A stretch of 6,696 nucleotides of DNA from an uncultured Clostridia bacterium (GTDB lineage Bacteria > Bacillota_A > Clostridia > UMGS1840 > HGM11507): the NCBI GenBank assembly GCA_934403665.1, contig CAKRUL010000076.1, positions 1 to 6,696 of the forward strand, given 5' to 3'. How positions within the stretch are numbered: the stretch's first letter is position 1; every line of letters starts with the position of its first letter. Made by a program: the position numbers and the translations under genes. The notes under the pieces were generated by a model. That model saw nothing but the letters and a program-made list of their open reading frames with translations. It ran no database searches and had not been told where the DNA came from. Of the stretch, positions 1-5,349 are shown in pieces.

Positions 1-363
1 CCGGAAGGCATAATCATCCGTTCCTCTTTGGCAGGTATACAAATCCACTCCGGACTGCCCGGACGGAGGCATATGCATCATGCGTGAAACCGAGGACAAC
101 TCGACAGCGACAGCCAAATAATGCGAATTGGTTGAAAACCGGATCCGGCCTCCGGACGTATGTCTCATCAGCCGCTTGACTCCATCGCTTAAGGTATCGG
201 ATTCTTGGTATTCTTCCGGCAGCCTGATAAAATTTTTATTCTCCCGCGGACGATATAACCCATTTATCTCAAACGGTTCCTCAAAGCAGTCATGGAACAC
301 GATATCGTCTGCAAGAATCCGCCCAGTTTTAAAGTTGCTATCTATTTCGCTGATATTTTTCAT
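1..363 (-). CDS. SGNH/GDSL-type esterase, N-terminal part (GxDLY domain), partial
   Basis: Only the first 121 codons are present; the frame stays open to the left edge. Translating the minus strand from the ATG at 363 gives a beta-rich domain with a stretch reading RIRFSTNSHYLAVAVEL (residues 73-89), then MMHMPPSG and GVDLY (105-109). This is the hallmark of the N-terminal GxDLY domain that precedes the catalytic domain in SGNH-hydrolase-type esterases, many of which deacetylate plant polysaccharides. The catalytic GDSL-like block would lie beyond the window, so activity cannot be judged. The upstream gap contains a purine-rich GGGGAAAG about 9 bases before the ATG, a plausible but not strong ribosome binding site. 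It lies 54 bases downstream of the truncated glycoside-hydrolase-like gene in the same direction, which suggests one former carbohydrate-use operon. Base composition looks more G+C-rich than the mobile DNA to the right. The family call is recognised from motifs; the substrate is unknown. Confidence 0.75.
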   Translation of the reverse strand, partial: MKNISEIDSNFKTGRILADDIVFHDCFEEPFEINGLYRPRENKNFIRLPEEYQESDTLSDGVKRLMRHTSGGRIRFSTNSHYLAVAVELSSVSRMMHMPPSGQSGVDLYTCQRGTDDYAFR

Positions 364-417
364 TCTCTCGTCTTTCCCCTTTATTTCCTAAAAATATTTT
401 TGTTTCAGGTTTTTTAT

Positions 418-1881
418 TTAGTAATCGAGCTTTACCCCTTCCGGTTCGTCATCTAAATGGTTTTGCATAATAATAAGCTTTCTCTTAAGCGGCTGACTCA
501 TAGGTGCTTTGTACATATAAACAGTTTCTTCCCCTGATGTTGTAGGAATAAGAACAGAAGGACTTGTTTCCAAAAGTCTAATAAAGCGTTTAACATTTTC
601 CATTTCACGCAACATTTCTTCTCTTATTTCTTTTCTCCATTCTGTTTTCTTCACAGTATCCTTGAAATCGCGGTACCAATGCGTTAAATACTGTACCTTC
701 ATAAGAGATTTTTCTGTACTGATTATACAAAGCATGCATTCAATTCTGTCTCTTAAATCCCTTAAATATTCACACATTTTGCCACTGAGACTGTCAAGCT
801 TCGTCAGTATTTTATCAAGATCTGGGAGCAAAATTTCCTCGCATCGCCGCGTTGCATAGATCAGTGCGGAATCTTTTGTTTTCTGCTGAAAATTGAAACA
901 GGACATATCTGTCCATGAAGGATCTGTATCATAAGTAAAGAACATATTCGGCTTATAATATCTCGTTTCGTTAAAGGTAAGACATAGCTGATTCGGTACA
1001 ATCGGCCATACAAGCTTTCTAAAAAGTGTCCTTGATGACACAAACAAACTGCAATGCCATGAAAGCCCGTCATCATACTTAGATCTGTACCTGGACTCTT
1101 GGTAATCCTCATTAAATTTATCACACAATTCCCAAACCTGATACAAAACTTTAGCTTCCTCCGCATTTTCAGTAAATCGCTCTGCCTGCCTCTTTAAAAA
1201 TATGTCAATGTCCATATCATTATTATATTTTACTTCACGTATTACCTCATTGTTGATATACTCAGGCACAAATGCCCTTGTGCAGAGACCGCCTCTCAAG
1301 GTAAAGTTATGTACATTCTTTTCTATAACTTCGTTCAGTTGCTGAAACGTTGTTCTCGGAAATGGAAAGCCTACAAGAGGACCATAGAGCTTCCAGTTGT
1401 GTCCGATACCGTTGGTTATATACTGAATATATTCATCTCCAAGTTCCCTAAGCTTGGATTCATAGGACAGTTCCCCCTTACTTAGGCTTCCGAAGCTAAA
1501 AGTTAGCCCTACATCATCAGGAAGATGAGTTGTTAAATCTTCCTGTTCTCTGTCGGAAAATACCCAGTCAAGGTTAAGATTTATTTTTGTATCCGCATTA
1601 TATTTTTTTGCAGTATCACGAAGTGTAATAAGCAGAGGATTTACTATATCGTGGAATTCCCTTTCAAAAAGACGGCTCGGTCCGTTTCTCTTCATATACG
1701 AACATTCCGCCCAGGGGAAACTGGCATTTGAATCCTGCGACCATATCTCAAATAACGCAAGCTCCGGAACATCTCTCATCAGCTGATCCAGCATTTCGCT
1801 GAAATGCTCTAACACCAAGGGATGTGTCGGATCAAGGGCATATTCCGGAGCCGCCGAATATGCATCCCAATAATTGAACAA
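418..1881 (-). pseudogene. N-terminally truncated glycoside-hydrolase-like TIM-barrel protein
   Basis: The open frame is 487 codons, but its first available start is a TTG without a clear ribosome binding site, and an in-frame TAA lies just upstream (1891-1893), 15 bases from the end of the insertion sequence. The protein appears to begin inside a TIM barrel. It shows FEIWSQDSNASF (residues 44-55) followed by AECSYMKRNGP (58-68), resembling the IWTNDSG...RNGGP block of uncharacterised GH67/GH20-like hydrolases. GPLVGFPFP lies at 167-175, and NNDMDIDIFLKRQAERF (220-236) opens the helical C-terminal domain. Two acidic positions near D50 and E59 could be functional, but this is inference. The missing part is probably an N-terminal beta domain and the first barrel strands. 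No matching fragment is seen to the right of the insertion sequence. It precedes the SGNH esterase gene on the same strand, consistent with a polysaccharide-use locus. The frame is otherwise clean, so damage looks recent. The exact family is uncertain. Confidence 0.6.
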
Positions 1882-1907
1882 AGCCTGAAATTAACATATT
1901 GGTGATG

Positions 1908-1934
1908 TTGGATCTATCCTATAGAAGTAGACAC
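1908..1934 (+). repeat. Left terminal inverted repeat of the IS3-like element
   Basis: The 27-base left end begins TTGGA and ends GTAGACAC. Aligned without gaps to the reverse complement of 3141-3167, the outer 5 and inner 8 bases are identical and the centre is poorly conserved (16 of 27 overall). The imperfect centre may reflect decay of this end. Confidence 0.75.
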
Positions 1935-1985
1935 GCACATTCGTTATCTGGTATCATAAATTATACATAAAAAAGGAGGATTCTT

Positions 1986-2273
1986 ATGGCTACAAACAAC
2001 TACACCAAATATGATGAAAATTTTAAGAAATCCCTTGTTTCTCTCCATCAAAATGGAAGAACCCAGTCTCAACTCTGTAAAGAATACGGTGTTTCTCAAT
2101 CCGCCCTCGGCAAATGGATAAAGCAATACTCCACCGTTGAGACAGATGACGGCGAAGTTCTCACAGCTAAGCAGGTCAAAGAACTTCAAAAAAGGAATGC
2201 CCAGTTGGAGGAGGAAAATCTCATCCTAAAAAAAGCGATTGCCATATTCACGCCACACTCCAACAAAGATTAG
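1986..2273 (+). CDS. IS3-family OrfA, transposase DNA-binding subunit
   Basis: This 95-residue protein is the helix-turn-helix half of an IS3-type transposase and binds the element ends. The helix-turn-helix is at about residues 25-47, with GRTQSQLCKEYGVSQSALGKW as the recognisable core (shown from G24; recognition helix SQSALGKWI). A leucine-zipper/coiled-coil segment follows at about 59-87 (QVKELQKRNAQLEEENLILK) and would mediate oligomerisation. The ATG is set by an AGGAGG at 1974-1979, six bases upstream. The length and domain order are normal and no lesion is visible, in contrast to orfB. The coding sequence crosses an A7 run (2228-2234) at codons LKKA, from which ribosomes could slip into the -1 frame that encodes orfB. 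With orfB dead, OrfA alone may act as a repressor of related copies elsewhere, as is known for some IS3 elements. Confidence 0.9.
   Translation: MATNNYTKYDENFKKSLVSLHQNGRTQSQLCKEYGVSQSALGKWIKQYSTVETDDGEVLTAKQVKELQKRNAQLEEENLILKKAIAIFTPHSNKD
2228..2235 (+). promoter_or_regulatory. Programmed -1 frameshift site (A7G) in the IS3-like element
   Basis: A run of seven A followed by G places two AAA lysine codons in the orfA frame (2229-2234). This fits the X XXY YYZ slippery heptamer. After a -1 slip the new frame reads on through SDCHIHATLQQRLDAVHKL, typical of the start of an IS3 OrfB, until the TGA at 2318. The site therefore still looks intact although the product is not. A downstream stimulatory stem-loop was not worked out. 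Confidence 0.75.
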
Positions 2274-3112
2274 ACGCTGTCCACAAACTCCGTTTTCAGC
2301 ACAGTATTAAGACGCTCTGACGGGTTCTGCGGGTCAACAGAAGCACATTTCTCTGCCGCTCCTGCTCCCCGTGTAAAGGAAAATCAACATATTGCTTCTT
2401 TGATCCTCCACATTCATGCTGACTACAGCAAACGACTGGGCGCTTACAAGATCACTTATGTTTTAAAGCGTGACTATGGCATAGACATCAGTGTCGGACG
2501 GGTGTACCGCTTGATGAAACAATTACAATTACCCAAAATGTCCACCGACAAGCCTCACGTTTCCGGCGGGCATTCAGAAAACGATGACTGCTGTAATCAT
2601 CTACAGCAGAACTTTGCTCGGAATCTTGTATGGGGCAGCGACATTACCTACATCAAAGCGGGTGGAAAATGGTATTACCTCTGCATTGTGATGGACCTCT
2701 ACTCCAGGAAAGTCATCTCATGGCGCGTTTCCCTCAATGCCGATGTGGGACTGGTTATTGCAGCTTTTCGAAAAGCTTACGAAAAACGAAACGCCCCCTA
2801 TGGGCTAATGTTCCATTCAGACCGGGGAACCCAGCATTCCGACGGCTTCTGAATTCTCTAAATGTTGTGCAGTCTTTTTCAAAGAAAGGCTATCCGTTTG
2901 ACAATGCTTGCTGTGAATGCTTTTTCAAATATCTTAAGAAAGAGGAAACAGACCGTAAACGTTACCTTTCCCTATAGGAACTGCAGCTTTCCATATTTGA
3001 ATACATTTTTGAATACATTAAAGGCTATTACAACTCTAAAAGACCACTCTCTACTCTCCATATGCTTACTCCAAACGAGACGGAAGCTCTATACTGGCAG
3101 CAGAATTCTTAG
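2234..3112 (+). pseudogene. IS3-family OrfB (DDE integrase), broken by two stops and two frameshifts
   Basis: The pieces, read across frames, make an almost complete DDE integrase (rve fold). Frame -1 to orfA gives LQQRLDAVHKLRFQHSIKTL and then a TGA at 2318-2320, where family members usually have Cys. The same frame continues RVLRVNRSTF to about 2350, then the homology moves to the frame starting at 2400. That frame has the HTH_21-type segment (GAYKITYVLKRDYGIDISVG), the first Asp in WGSDITY (codon 2640) and the second Asp in FHSDRGTQ (codon 2820). At about 2834 homology returns to the earlier frame with FRRLLNSLNVVQSFSKKG and the catalytic Glu of CCECFF (codon 2915). A TAG at 2975-2977 replaces an expected Gln codon, and the C-terminus (YYNSKRP, LTPNETEALYW) ends at TAG 3110-3112. 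The TTG at 2400 is not a real start. All three catalytic residues survive but in different frames. Confidence 0.88.
2996..3019 (+). repeat. 12-bp tandem duplication inside the orfB remnant
   Basis: The unit TTTGAATACATT occurs twice, back to back and in frame, giving FEYIFEYI where IS3-type OrfB proteins normally have a single copy before the YYN motif. It is a local slippage-type duplication that adds to the decay of this copy. Confidence 0.8.
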
Positions 3113-3135
3113 TCTGCTCCTGAATATTTTTCACT

Positions 3136-3198
3136 TTTTTGTGTCTACTTTATTGACTATAGTCCAACTCATGTTTTTATTCCCAATAGACACAAAAA
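3136..3198. repeat. 12-bp perfect inverted repeat spanning the IS right boundary
   Basis: TTTTTGTGTCTA at 3136-3147, which includes the inner part of the IS right end, is repeated as its exact reverse complement TAGACACAAAAA at 3187-3198, 20 bases outside the element. The outer copy lacks a convincing match to the rest of the 27-bp terminal repeat, so it may be a scar of a second IS end or chance. Confidence 0.5.
3141..3167 (+). repeat. Right terminal inverted repeat of the IS3-like element
   Basis: The 27 bases read GTGTCTAC at the inner side and TCCAA at the outer side, matching the left end in reverse complement. The segment GACTATAGTC within it is itself palindromic. The orfB stop lies 28 bases upstream, a normal spacing for this family. 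Confidence 0.8.
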
Positions 3199-3233
3199 CG
3201 CGTGGATTCGCTTGATGGAATCCATGCGTTTTT
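3194..3233. terminator. Strong bidirectional hairpin terminator
   Basis: The arms AAAAACGCGTGGATTC (3194-3209) and GAATCCATGCGTTTTT (3218-3233) pair over 16 positions with a single G-T wobble and an 8-base loop. The A-tract on one side and T-tract on the other allow termination in both directions. It can stop transcription leaving the IS on the plus strand and the DUF3990 operon on the minus strand. Confidence 0.8.
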
Positions 3234-3243
3234 CGACAAGCTG

Positions 3244-3280
3244 GAAAGAATTTAAAAAATGAATTTTTTTAAATTCTTTC
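3244..3280. repeat. Perfect 16-bp A+T-rich inverted repeat
   Basis: GAAAGAATTTAAAAAA (3244-3259) is followed, after a 5-base loop, by its exact reverse complement (3265-3280). It lies 45 bases past the stop codon of the last gene of the minus-strand operon and 10 bases from the stronger hairpin on its left. It may protect the 3' end of that mRNA or be a remnant of a small mobile repeat. It lacks a separate U-tract, so I do not call it a terminator. Confidence 0.7.
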
Positions 3281-3324
3281 TATACACTTGTATCCTCACT
3301 TCAATTCTATAATGATTATTCGTT

Positions 3325-3531
3325 TTATGCCGACTTGCGTGCTTCGATATACAAATCAATATCCTCAATAATATAATTTGTACCCGTTGTATGCAGCGCC
3401 TCAAAACAAGTTACGATATATTCCGAAACCATATAGTCGCTGAATAGTTTCATAACCTCTTTGCCATTCAAATTTTTAGCCGACTTATATTGCTCAATGC
3501 ACAAGATTAAAAAGGTACCTTCCTTACTCAT
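3325..3531 (-). CDS. DUF3791 family small protein
   Basis: This is a 68-residue protein, the usual length of DUF3791 members. The recognisable stretches are MSKEGTFLILCIEQYKSAKN (1-20), the GKEVMKLFSDY segment (23-33) and the C-terminal EALHTTG and YIIEDIDLYIEAR (44-65). The fold is probably all-helical; there is no signal peptide or membrane segment and no known catalytic motif. It starts three bases after the stop of the 79-aa gene, with GAGG-rich sequence just upstream of the ATG inside the end of that gene, so translation is coupled. DUF3791 genes are commonly found beside DUF3990 genes in Clostridia; as the last gene of this operon it is a candidate antitoxin or accessory partner. That role is inferred from context and not known to me as demonstrated. 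Confidence 0.85.
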   Translation of the reverse strand: MSKEGTFLILCIEQYKSAKNLNGKEVMKLFSDYMVSEYIVTCFEALHTTGTNYIIEDIDLYIEARKSA

Positions 3532-3534
3532 CCC

Positions 3535-3774
3535 TCACGCCTCCTCCGGATATATAAAAGCTCCTATTTTTTGTTCTTCATCAAACATATTAAATAGAGT
3601 TAGGGGGCTTAAATGCCATAATTTTGTTTTTTCATCCTCTAATTTTTCATATACTTTGGAATTATAAAAGTTCTTTGAGGCCGTCACTTCATCCCATGGA
3701 TAATTTTCAACTATCAGTTTGACAATATCCGGGACAATTAAAATAAGCATGGATTCAAATTTTTCCTTATCCAC
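3535..3774 (-). CDS. Small conserved protein of the DUF3990-DUF3791 cassette (79 aa)
   Basis: The start is a GTG whose first base overlaps the TAG stop of the DUF3990 gene by one base; an AGGAGG lies about eight bases upstream, so the start is well supported. The protein has an N-terminal amphipathic helix region (residues 3-24), then SKNFYNSKVYEKLEDEKTKL (33-52) with the pattern VYxxLxDExTKLWHxSPLxL, and ends FDEEQKIGAFIYPEEA. I recognise this pattern as recurring in small Firmicute proteins next to DUF3990/DUF3791 genes but cannot assign a named domain. It is acidic overall, as many antitoxins are. It could be the protein partner of the DUF3990 enzyme, either alone or with the DUF3791 protein. 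No catalytic motif is seen. Confidence 0.75.
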   Translation of the reverse strand: MDKEKFESMLILIVPDIVKLIVENYPWDEVTASKNFYNSKVYEKLEDEKTKLWHLSPLTLFNMFDEEQKIGAFIYPEEA

Positions 3775-4265
3775 TATAATTCCTCCTCTGCTACCGTGCC
3801 GATAAAATTCAAATAGCCTAATGCTTGATCGGTGGTAAATACCATTTGATCGTATAGTTTCTTAATTTTTAATGCTTCCAGTGTTTGTTCCTTTGTCAAT
3901 GTCCCCGATTGATACAAGGTAAACGTAGTATACACATCATCATTTGCAACAGGTCCATAAACAACGTCATAAGGCTGGCCATCATAATTACCGGAACGGT
4001 TTTCCGAAACAAAATCCAGCCACGCCTCATTGGGCGAATCAAACCGCAGGACTGAAAGTTCTGAGAATATTTTTTCTTCATCAACCTCAAATATGCTGAC
4101 CTCTTTGGAGCCCTCATTTTTTCTTCTGTATACCTTTTCTGCAAAGCTGACCGCCTGCATTTTGTTTGTAGTGGTGTAAAAACCAAACCCAAAGTCAAGA
4201 TATCTGTTTTGCGTTATTAGACGCGGCTTGCGAACAACAACATTACTTCCGTGATAAATAATCAT
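3774..4265 (-). CDS. DUF3990 family protein, predicted ADP-ribosyltransferase-like toxin
   Basis: The 163-residue protein opens with IIYHGSN (residues 2-8), then LDFGFGFYTTTNKMQAVSFA (23-42), the signature of DUF3990. The order YHGS, FGxGFYTT, a helix with A-x-x-FA, then a late YDVVYGPVAND (99-109) and YDQMVFTTDQAL (138-149) resembles the H-Y-[EQ] layout of ADP-ribosyltransferase folds. H5 would contact NAD, Y30 would stack on nicotinamide, and an acidic or Gln residue in the late blocks would be catalytic; these assignments are inference. The gene overlaps the upstream 102-aa gene by four bases (ATGA) and has GGAGGG six bases before its ATG. It is followed directly by two small genes. Size, lack of a secretion signal and tight coupling suggest an intracellular toxin with its control proteins. 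Substrate is unknown. All conserved blocks are present, so it appears intact. Confidence 0.85.
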   Translation of the reverse strand: MIIYHGSNVVVRKPRLITQNRYLDFGFGFYTTTNKMQAVSFAEKVYRRKNEGSKEVSIFEVDEEKIFSELSVLRFDSPNEAWLDFVSENRSGNYDGQPYDVVYGPVANDDVYTTFTLYQSGTLTKEQTLEALKIKKLYDQMVFTTDQALGYLNFIGTVAEEEL

Positions 4266-4570
4266 CCTATTCCCTCCAGTGCTTTTTCGGCGATACGAAG
4301 CTCATTTTCGAGCGACTTTATCATCGCCTCGGTATGTTTTCTTTTTTCTAAAAGCGGCAATATAGCATCCGTATTTTTCCCAATGTATTTTGAAACAACT
4401 TTTTTATTTTCCCGGTATTTTAAATAATAATATACCTGCCCATTCTTCTTTCGTTCCAATATGCTCCCTTTAGGAAGCGACGCAAGTATTTCATTATATT
4501 GCTTTAACATATATTCAATACGGATTTTTTCTTTTTGTATCGTATCGGTTATTAAATTCACTCGAATCAC
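4262..4570 (-). CDS. Small basic coiled-coil protein, first gene of the DUF3990 operon
   Basis: This 102-residue protein has three parts: an N-terminal helix (about 8-31), a central beta segment GSILERKKNGQVYYYLKYRE (35-54) followed by KKVVSKYIGK (56-65), and a C-terminal coiled-coil helix (about 71-98). The pattern GSxxxKxxGxxYYYLxYRxxKKVxSxYIGK recurs in small Firmicute proteins and recalls DUF6788-type domains, but I cannot name the family with certainty. Its basic middle could bind DNA or RNA, which would suit an autoregulator. The GTG at 4570 has no Shine-Dalgarno sequence and lies eight bases from a consensus -10 box, so it may be read from a leaderless mRNA. A GTG three codons further on (4559-4561) is an alternative start, also without a site. 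It overlaps the DUF3990 start by four bases, so it is translationally coupled to the putative toxin. Frame is clean. Confidence 0.75.
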   Translation of the reverse strand: MIRVNLITDTIQKEKIRIEYMLKQYNEILASLPKGSILERKKNGQVYYYLKYRENKKVVSKYIGKNTDAILPLLEKRKHTEAMIKSLENELRIAEKALEGIG

Positions 4571-4578
4571 CCATATAT

Positions 4579-4607
4579 ATTATACACCACAATATTTATT
4601 ATGTCAA
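4579..4607 (-). promoter_or_regulatory. Consensus sigma-A promoter of the DUF3990 operon
   Basis: On the minus strand TTGACA (4602-4607) is followed by exactly 17 bases and TATAAT (4579-4584), a perfect match to the housekeeping consensus. The expected start of transcription, 6-8 bases after the -10 box, falls at or next to the GTG codon of the 102-aa gene, which implies a leader of zero to two bases. Such a strong promoter usually needs repression, and a dyad overlies it. Confidence 0.85.
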
Positions 4608-4621
4608 TATTTAGTGGTGTA
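4583..4621. promoter_or_regulatory. Putative operator: dyad overlapping the operon promoter
   Basis: TACACCAC (4583-4590) and GTGGTGTA (4614-4621) are perfect 8-bp inverted arms separated by 23 bases. One arm overlaps two bases of the -10 box and the other lies six bases upstream of the -35 box. Between them AATATTTA occurs twice as a direct repeat (4591-4598 and 4606-4613), symmetric about the centre. The whole is a 39-bp symmetric site, as expected for repression by a dimer or tetramer, possibly one of the operon's own products. Confidence 0.7.
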
Positions 4622-4633
4622 ATACAGAAGTAT

Positions 4634-4676
4634 AAAAAAGCCATAGAGGGAAATAATATCCCGCTATGACTTTTTT
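4634..4676. terminator. Bidirectional hairpin terminator between the two minus-strand operons
   Basis: Two 18-base arms (4634-4651 and 4659-4676) pair as A6/T6, G-C, a 5-bp CATAG/CTATG block and GGGA/TCCC, with two single mismatches and a 7-base loop. The T-tract follows the stem on either strand. It ends the three-gene cassette to the right and insulates the DUF3990 operon promoter, which starts 13 bases further along. Confidence 0.8.
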
Positions 4677-4723
4677 CTAATTGTTAATCTGCCATCAATT
4701 TTCTGAACTCACTAAATACTCTG

Positions 4724-5266
4724 TTACATTTCTTCTACTTTTCCACCTCCAAAAATATTACACGCCACTTGGTATTTCAACAATTCATCGGTAGGAACAA
4801 AGAAGTTAATCTTATTAAGCTTTACATCATAATTTTCAATCTTATGTTCCCACTGAATTTTAGAAAGCTCGAATAGCTTTCTGTTGAATTTATTTTTGAA
4901 TCCAACAGCGTGCATTGCCTTTATGCGGTTTGTAGCATTATCAATCAGAAGAATCAGCATTGCATATCCATACTTGCCCGGATCTTCTAACTGAAACTTG
5001 TTATACAATCCCATATTAAAGGGAACATCAAAAGTAAGAACATCATCTATGTTCAAGCAGAAAAAGATAATGCCATCTATTTGTGTTAACGTAACCGCAA
5101 TCTTACCTTTTTCAACTGCGCGCAATTCTCGTTCACTTATGTCGTGCAGTCCAATAACGCATTGACACAAGTTATTGTTGATTTCAAGTATAGCGCCGTC
5201 ACCGCCAAGTTTCTTATCAAATTTATCGCCTATACAATACGCCGTATAGCCCGGTTCTCTCATCAT
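4724..5266 (-). CDS. Hypothetical protein of phage/integrative-element type (180 aa)
   Basis: I do not recognise a named family. The start is supported by GGAGGG eight bases before the first of two adjacent ATG codons; the second ATG is an equally possible start. Visible features are GGDGAILEINN (residues 21-31), a beta-rich middle with IAVTLTQIDGIIFFCLNIDD (56-75), DVPFNMGLYNKFQLEDPGKY (80-99), a hydrophobic strand AMLILLIDNATNRIKAMHAVG (102-122) and SNKF-like FKNKFNRKLFELSKIQW (123-139). There is no transmembrane or signal segment. The pattern resembles small proteins encoded among replication genes of Firmicute phages and integrative elements. It is the last gene of the cassette, 83 bases after the DUF6744-like gene, with a terminator 47 bases past its stop. 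It may have a separate function from its neighbours; none is claimed. Confidence 0.75.
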   Translation of the reverse strand: MMREPGYTAYCIGDKFDKKLGGDGAILEINNNLCQCVIGLHDISERELRAVEKGKIAVTLTQIDGIIFFCLNIDDVLTFDVPFNMGLYNKFQLEDPGKYGYAMLILLIDNATNRIKAMHAVGFKNKFNRKLFELSKIQWEHKIENYDVKLNKINFFVPTDELLKYQVACNIFGGGKVEEM

Positions 5267-5349
5267 ATAATTTTCCCTCCTACTAAATAACAGGAGGATA
5301 CAGCTAAGCGCCGCACCCTCCGTAATGTTTCACCTTCTGCAAGAAAAAT

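Larger units (their letters stand above)
1908..3167 (+). mobile_element. Degenerate IS3-family insertion sequence (about 1.26 kb)
   Basis: Both ends carry related 27-bp sequences in inverted orientation: outer TTGGA and inner GTAGACAC are identical, with divergent bases between. Inside lie orfA and an orfB-type DDE integrase in the -1 frame, the standard IS3 arrangement, and the length fits the family. OrfB is broken by at least four lesions, so the element cannot transpose by itself. No direct repeat of 3-5 bases flanks the ends when the boundary is moved by one or two bases. The left end sits beside the broken hydrolase gene and the right end faces two hairpins and the toxin-antitoxin-like operon. 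Absence of a target duplication suggests that recombination between copies or an adjacent deletion shaped this junction. Subgroup (IS150-like) is inferred from the orfA/orfB style only. Confidence 0.88.

Noticed and set aside
128..391. 87-codon plus-strand open frame
   Set aside because: It is antisense to the SGNH esterase N-terminal domain, whose motifs on the minus strand are clear.
861..1166. 101-codon minus-strand open frame, and a 65-codon plus-strand frame at 662-859
   Set aside because: Both lie wholly inside the hydrolase-like gene in other frames and show no recognisable domain.
1944..2189. 81-codon minus-strand open frame
   Set aside because: Antisense to orfA, which has a strong ribosome binding site and clear helix-turn-helix.
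1900..3175. Target-site duplication around the IS
   Set aside because: Left-flank GATG/GATGT and right-flank CTCA/ACTCA do not match with any boundary shift of one or two bases.
2862..3215. 117-codon plus-strand open frame
   Set aside because: Wrong-frame reading of the orfB C-terminal part that runs across the IS right end; the homologous frame is different.
3896..4198. 100-codon minus-strand open frame and a 68-codon plus-strand frame at 3461-3667
   Set aside because: Alternative-frame shadows of the DUF3990 and small-protein genes, without motifs.
4583..4621. Possible CRISPR or phage attachment repeat
   Set aside because: Only one pair of inverted arms and one pair of 8-base direct repeats are present, centred on a promoter; an operator explains them better.
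5267..5349. Possible terminator in the gap between the 180-aa and DUF6744-like genes
   Set aside because: GGAGG and CCTCC can pair only over 5 bases with a long loop and no T-tract; the GGAGG-like signals are better explained as ribosome binding sites.
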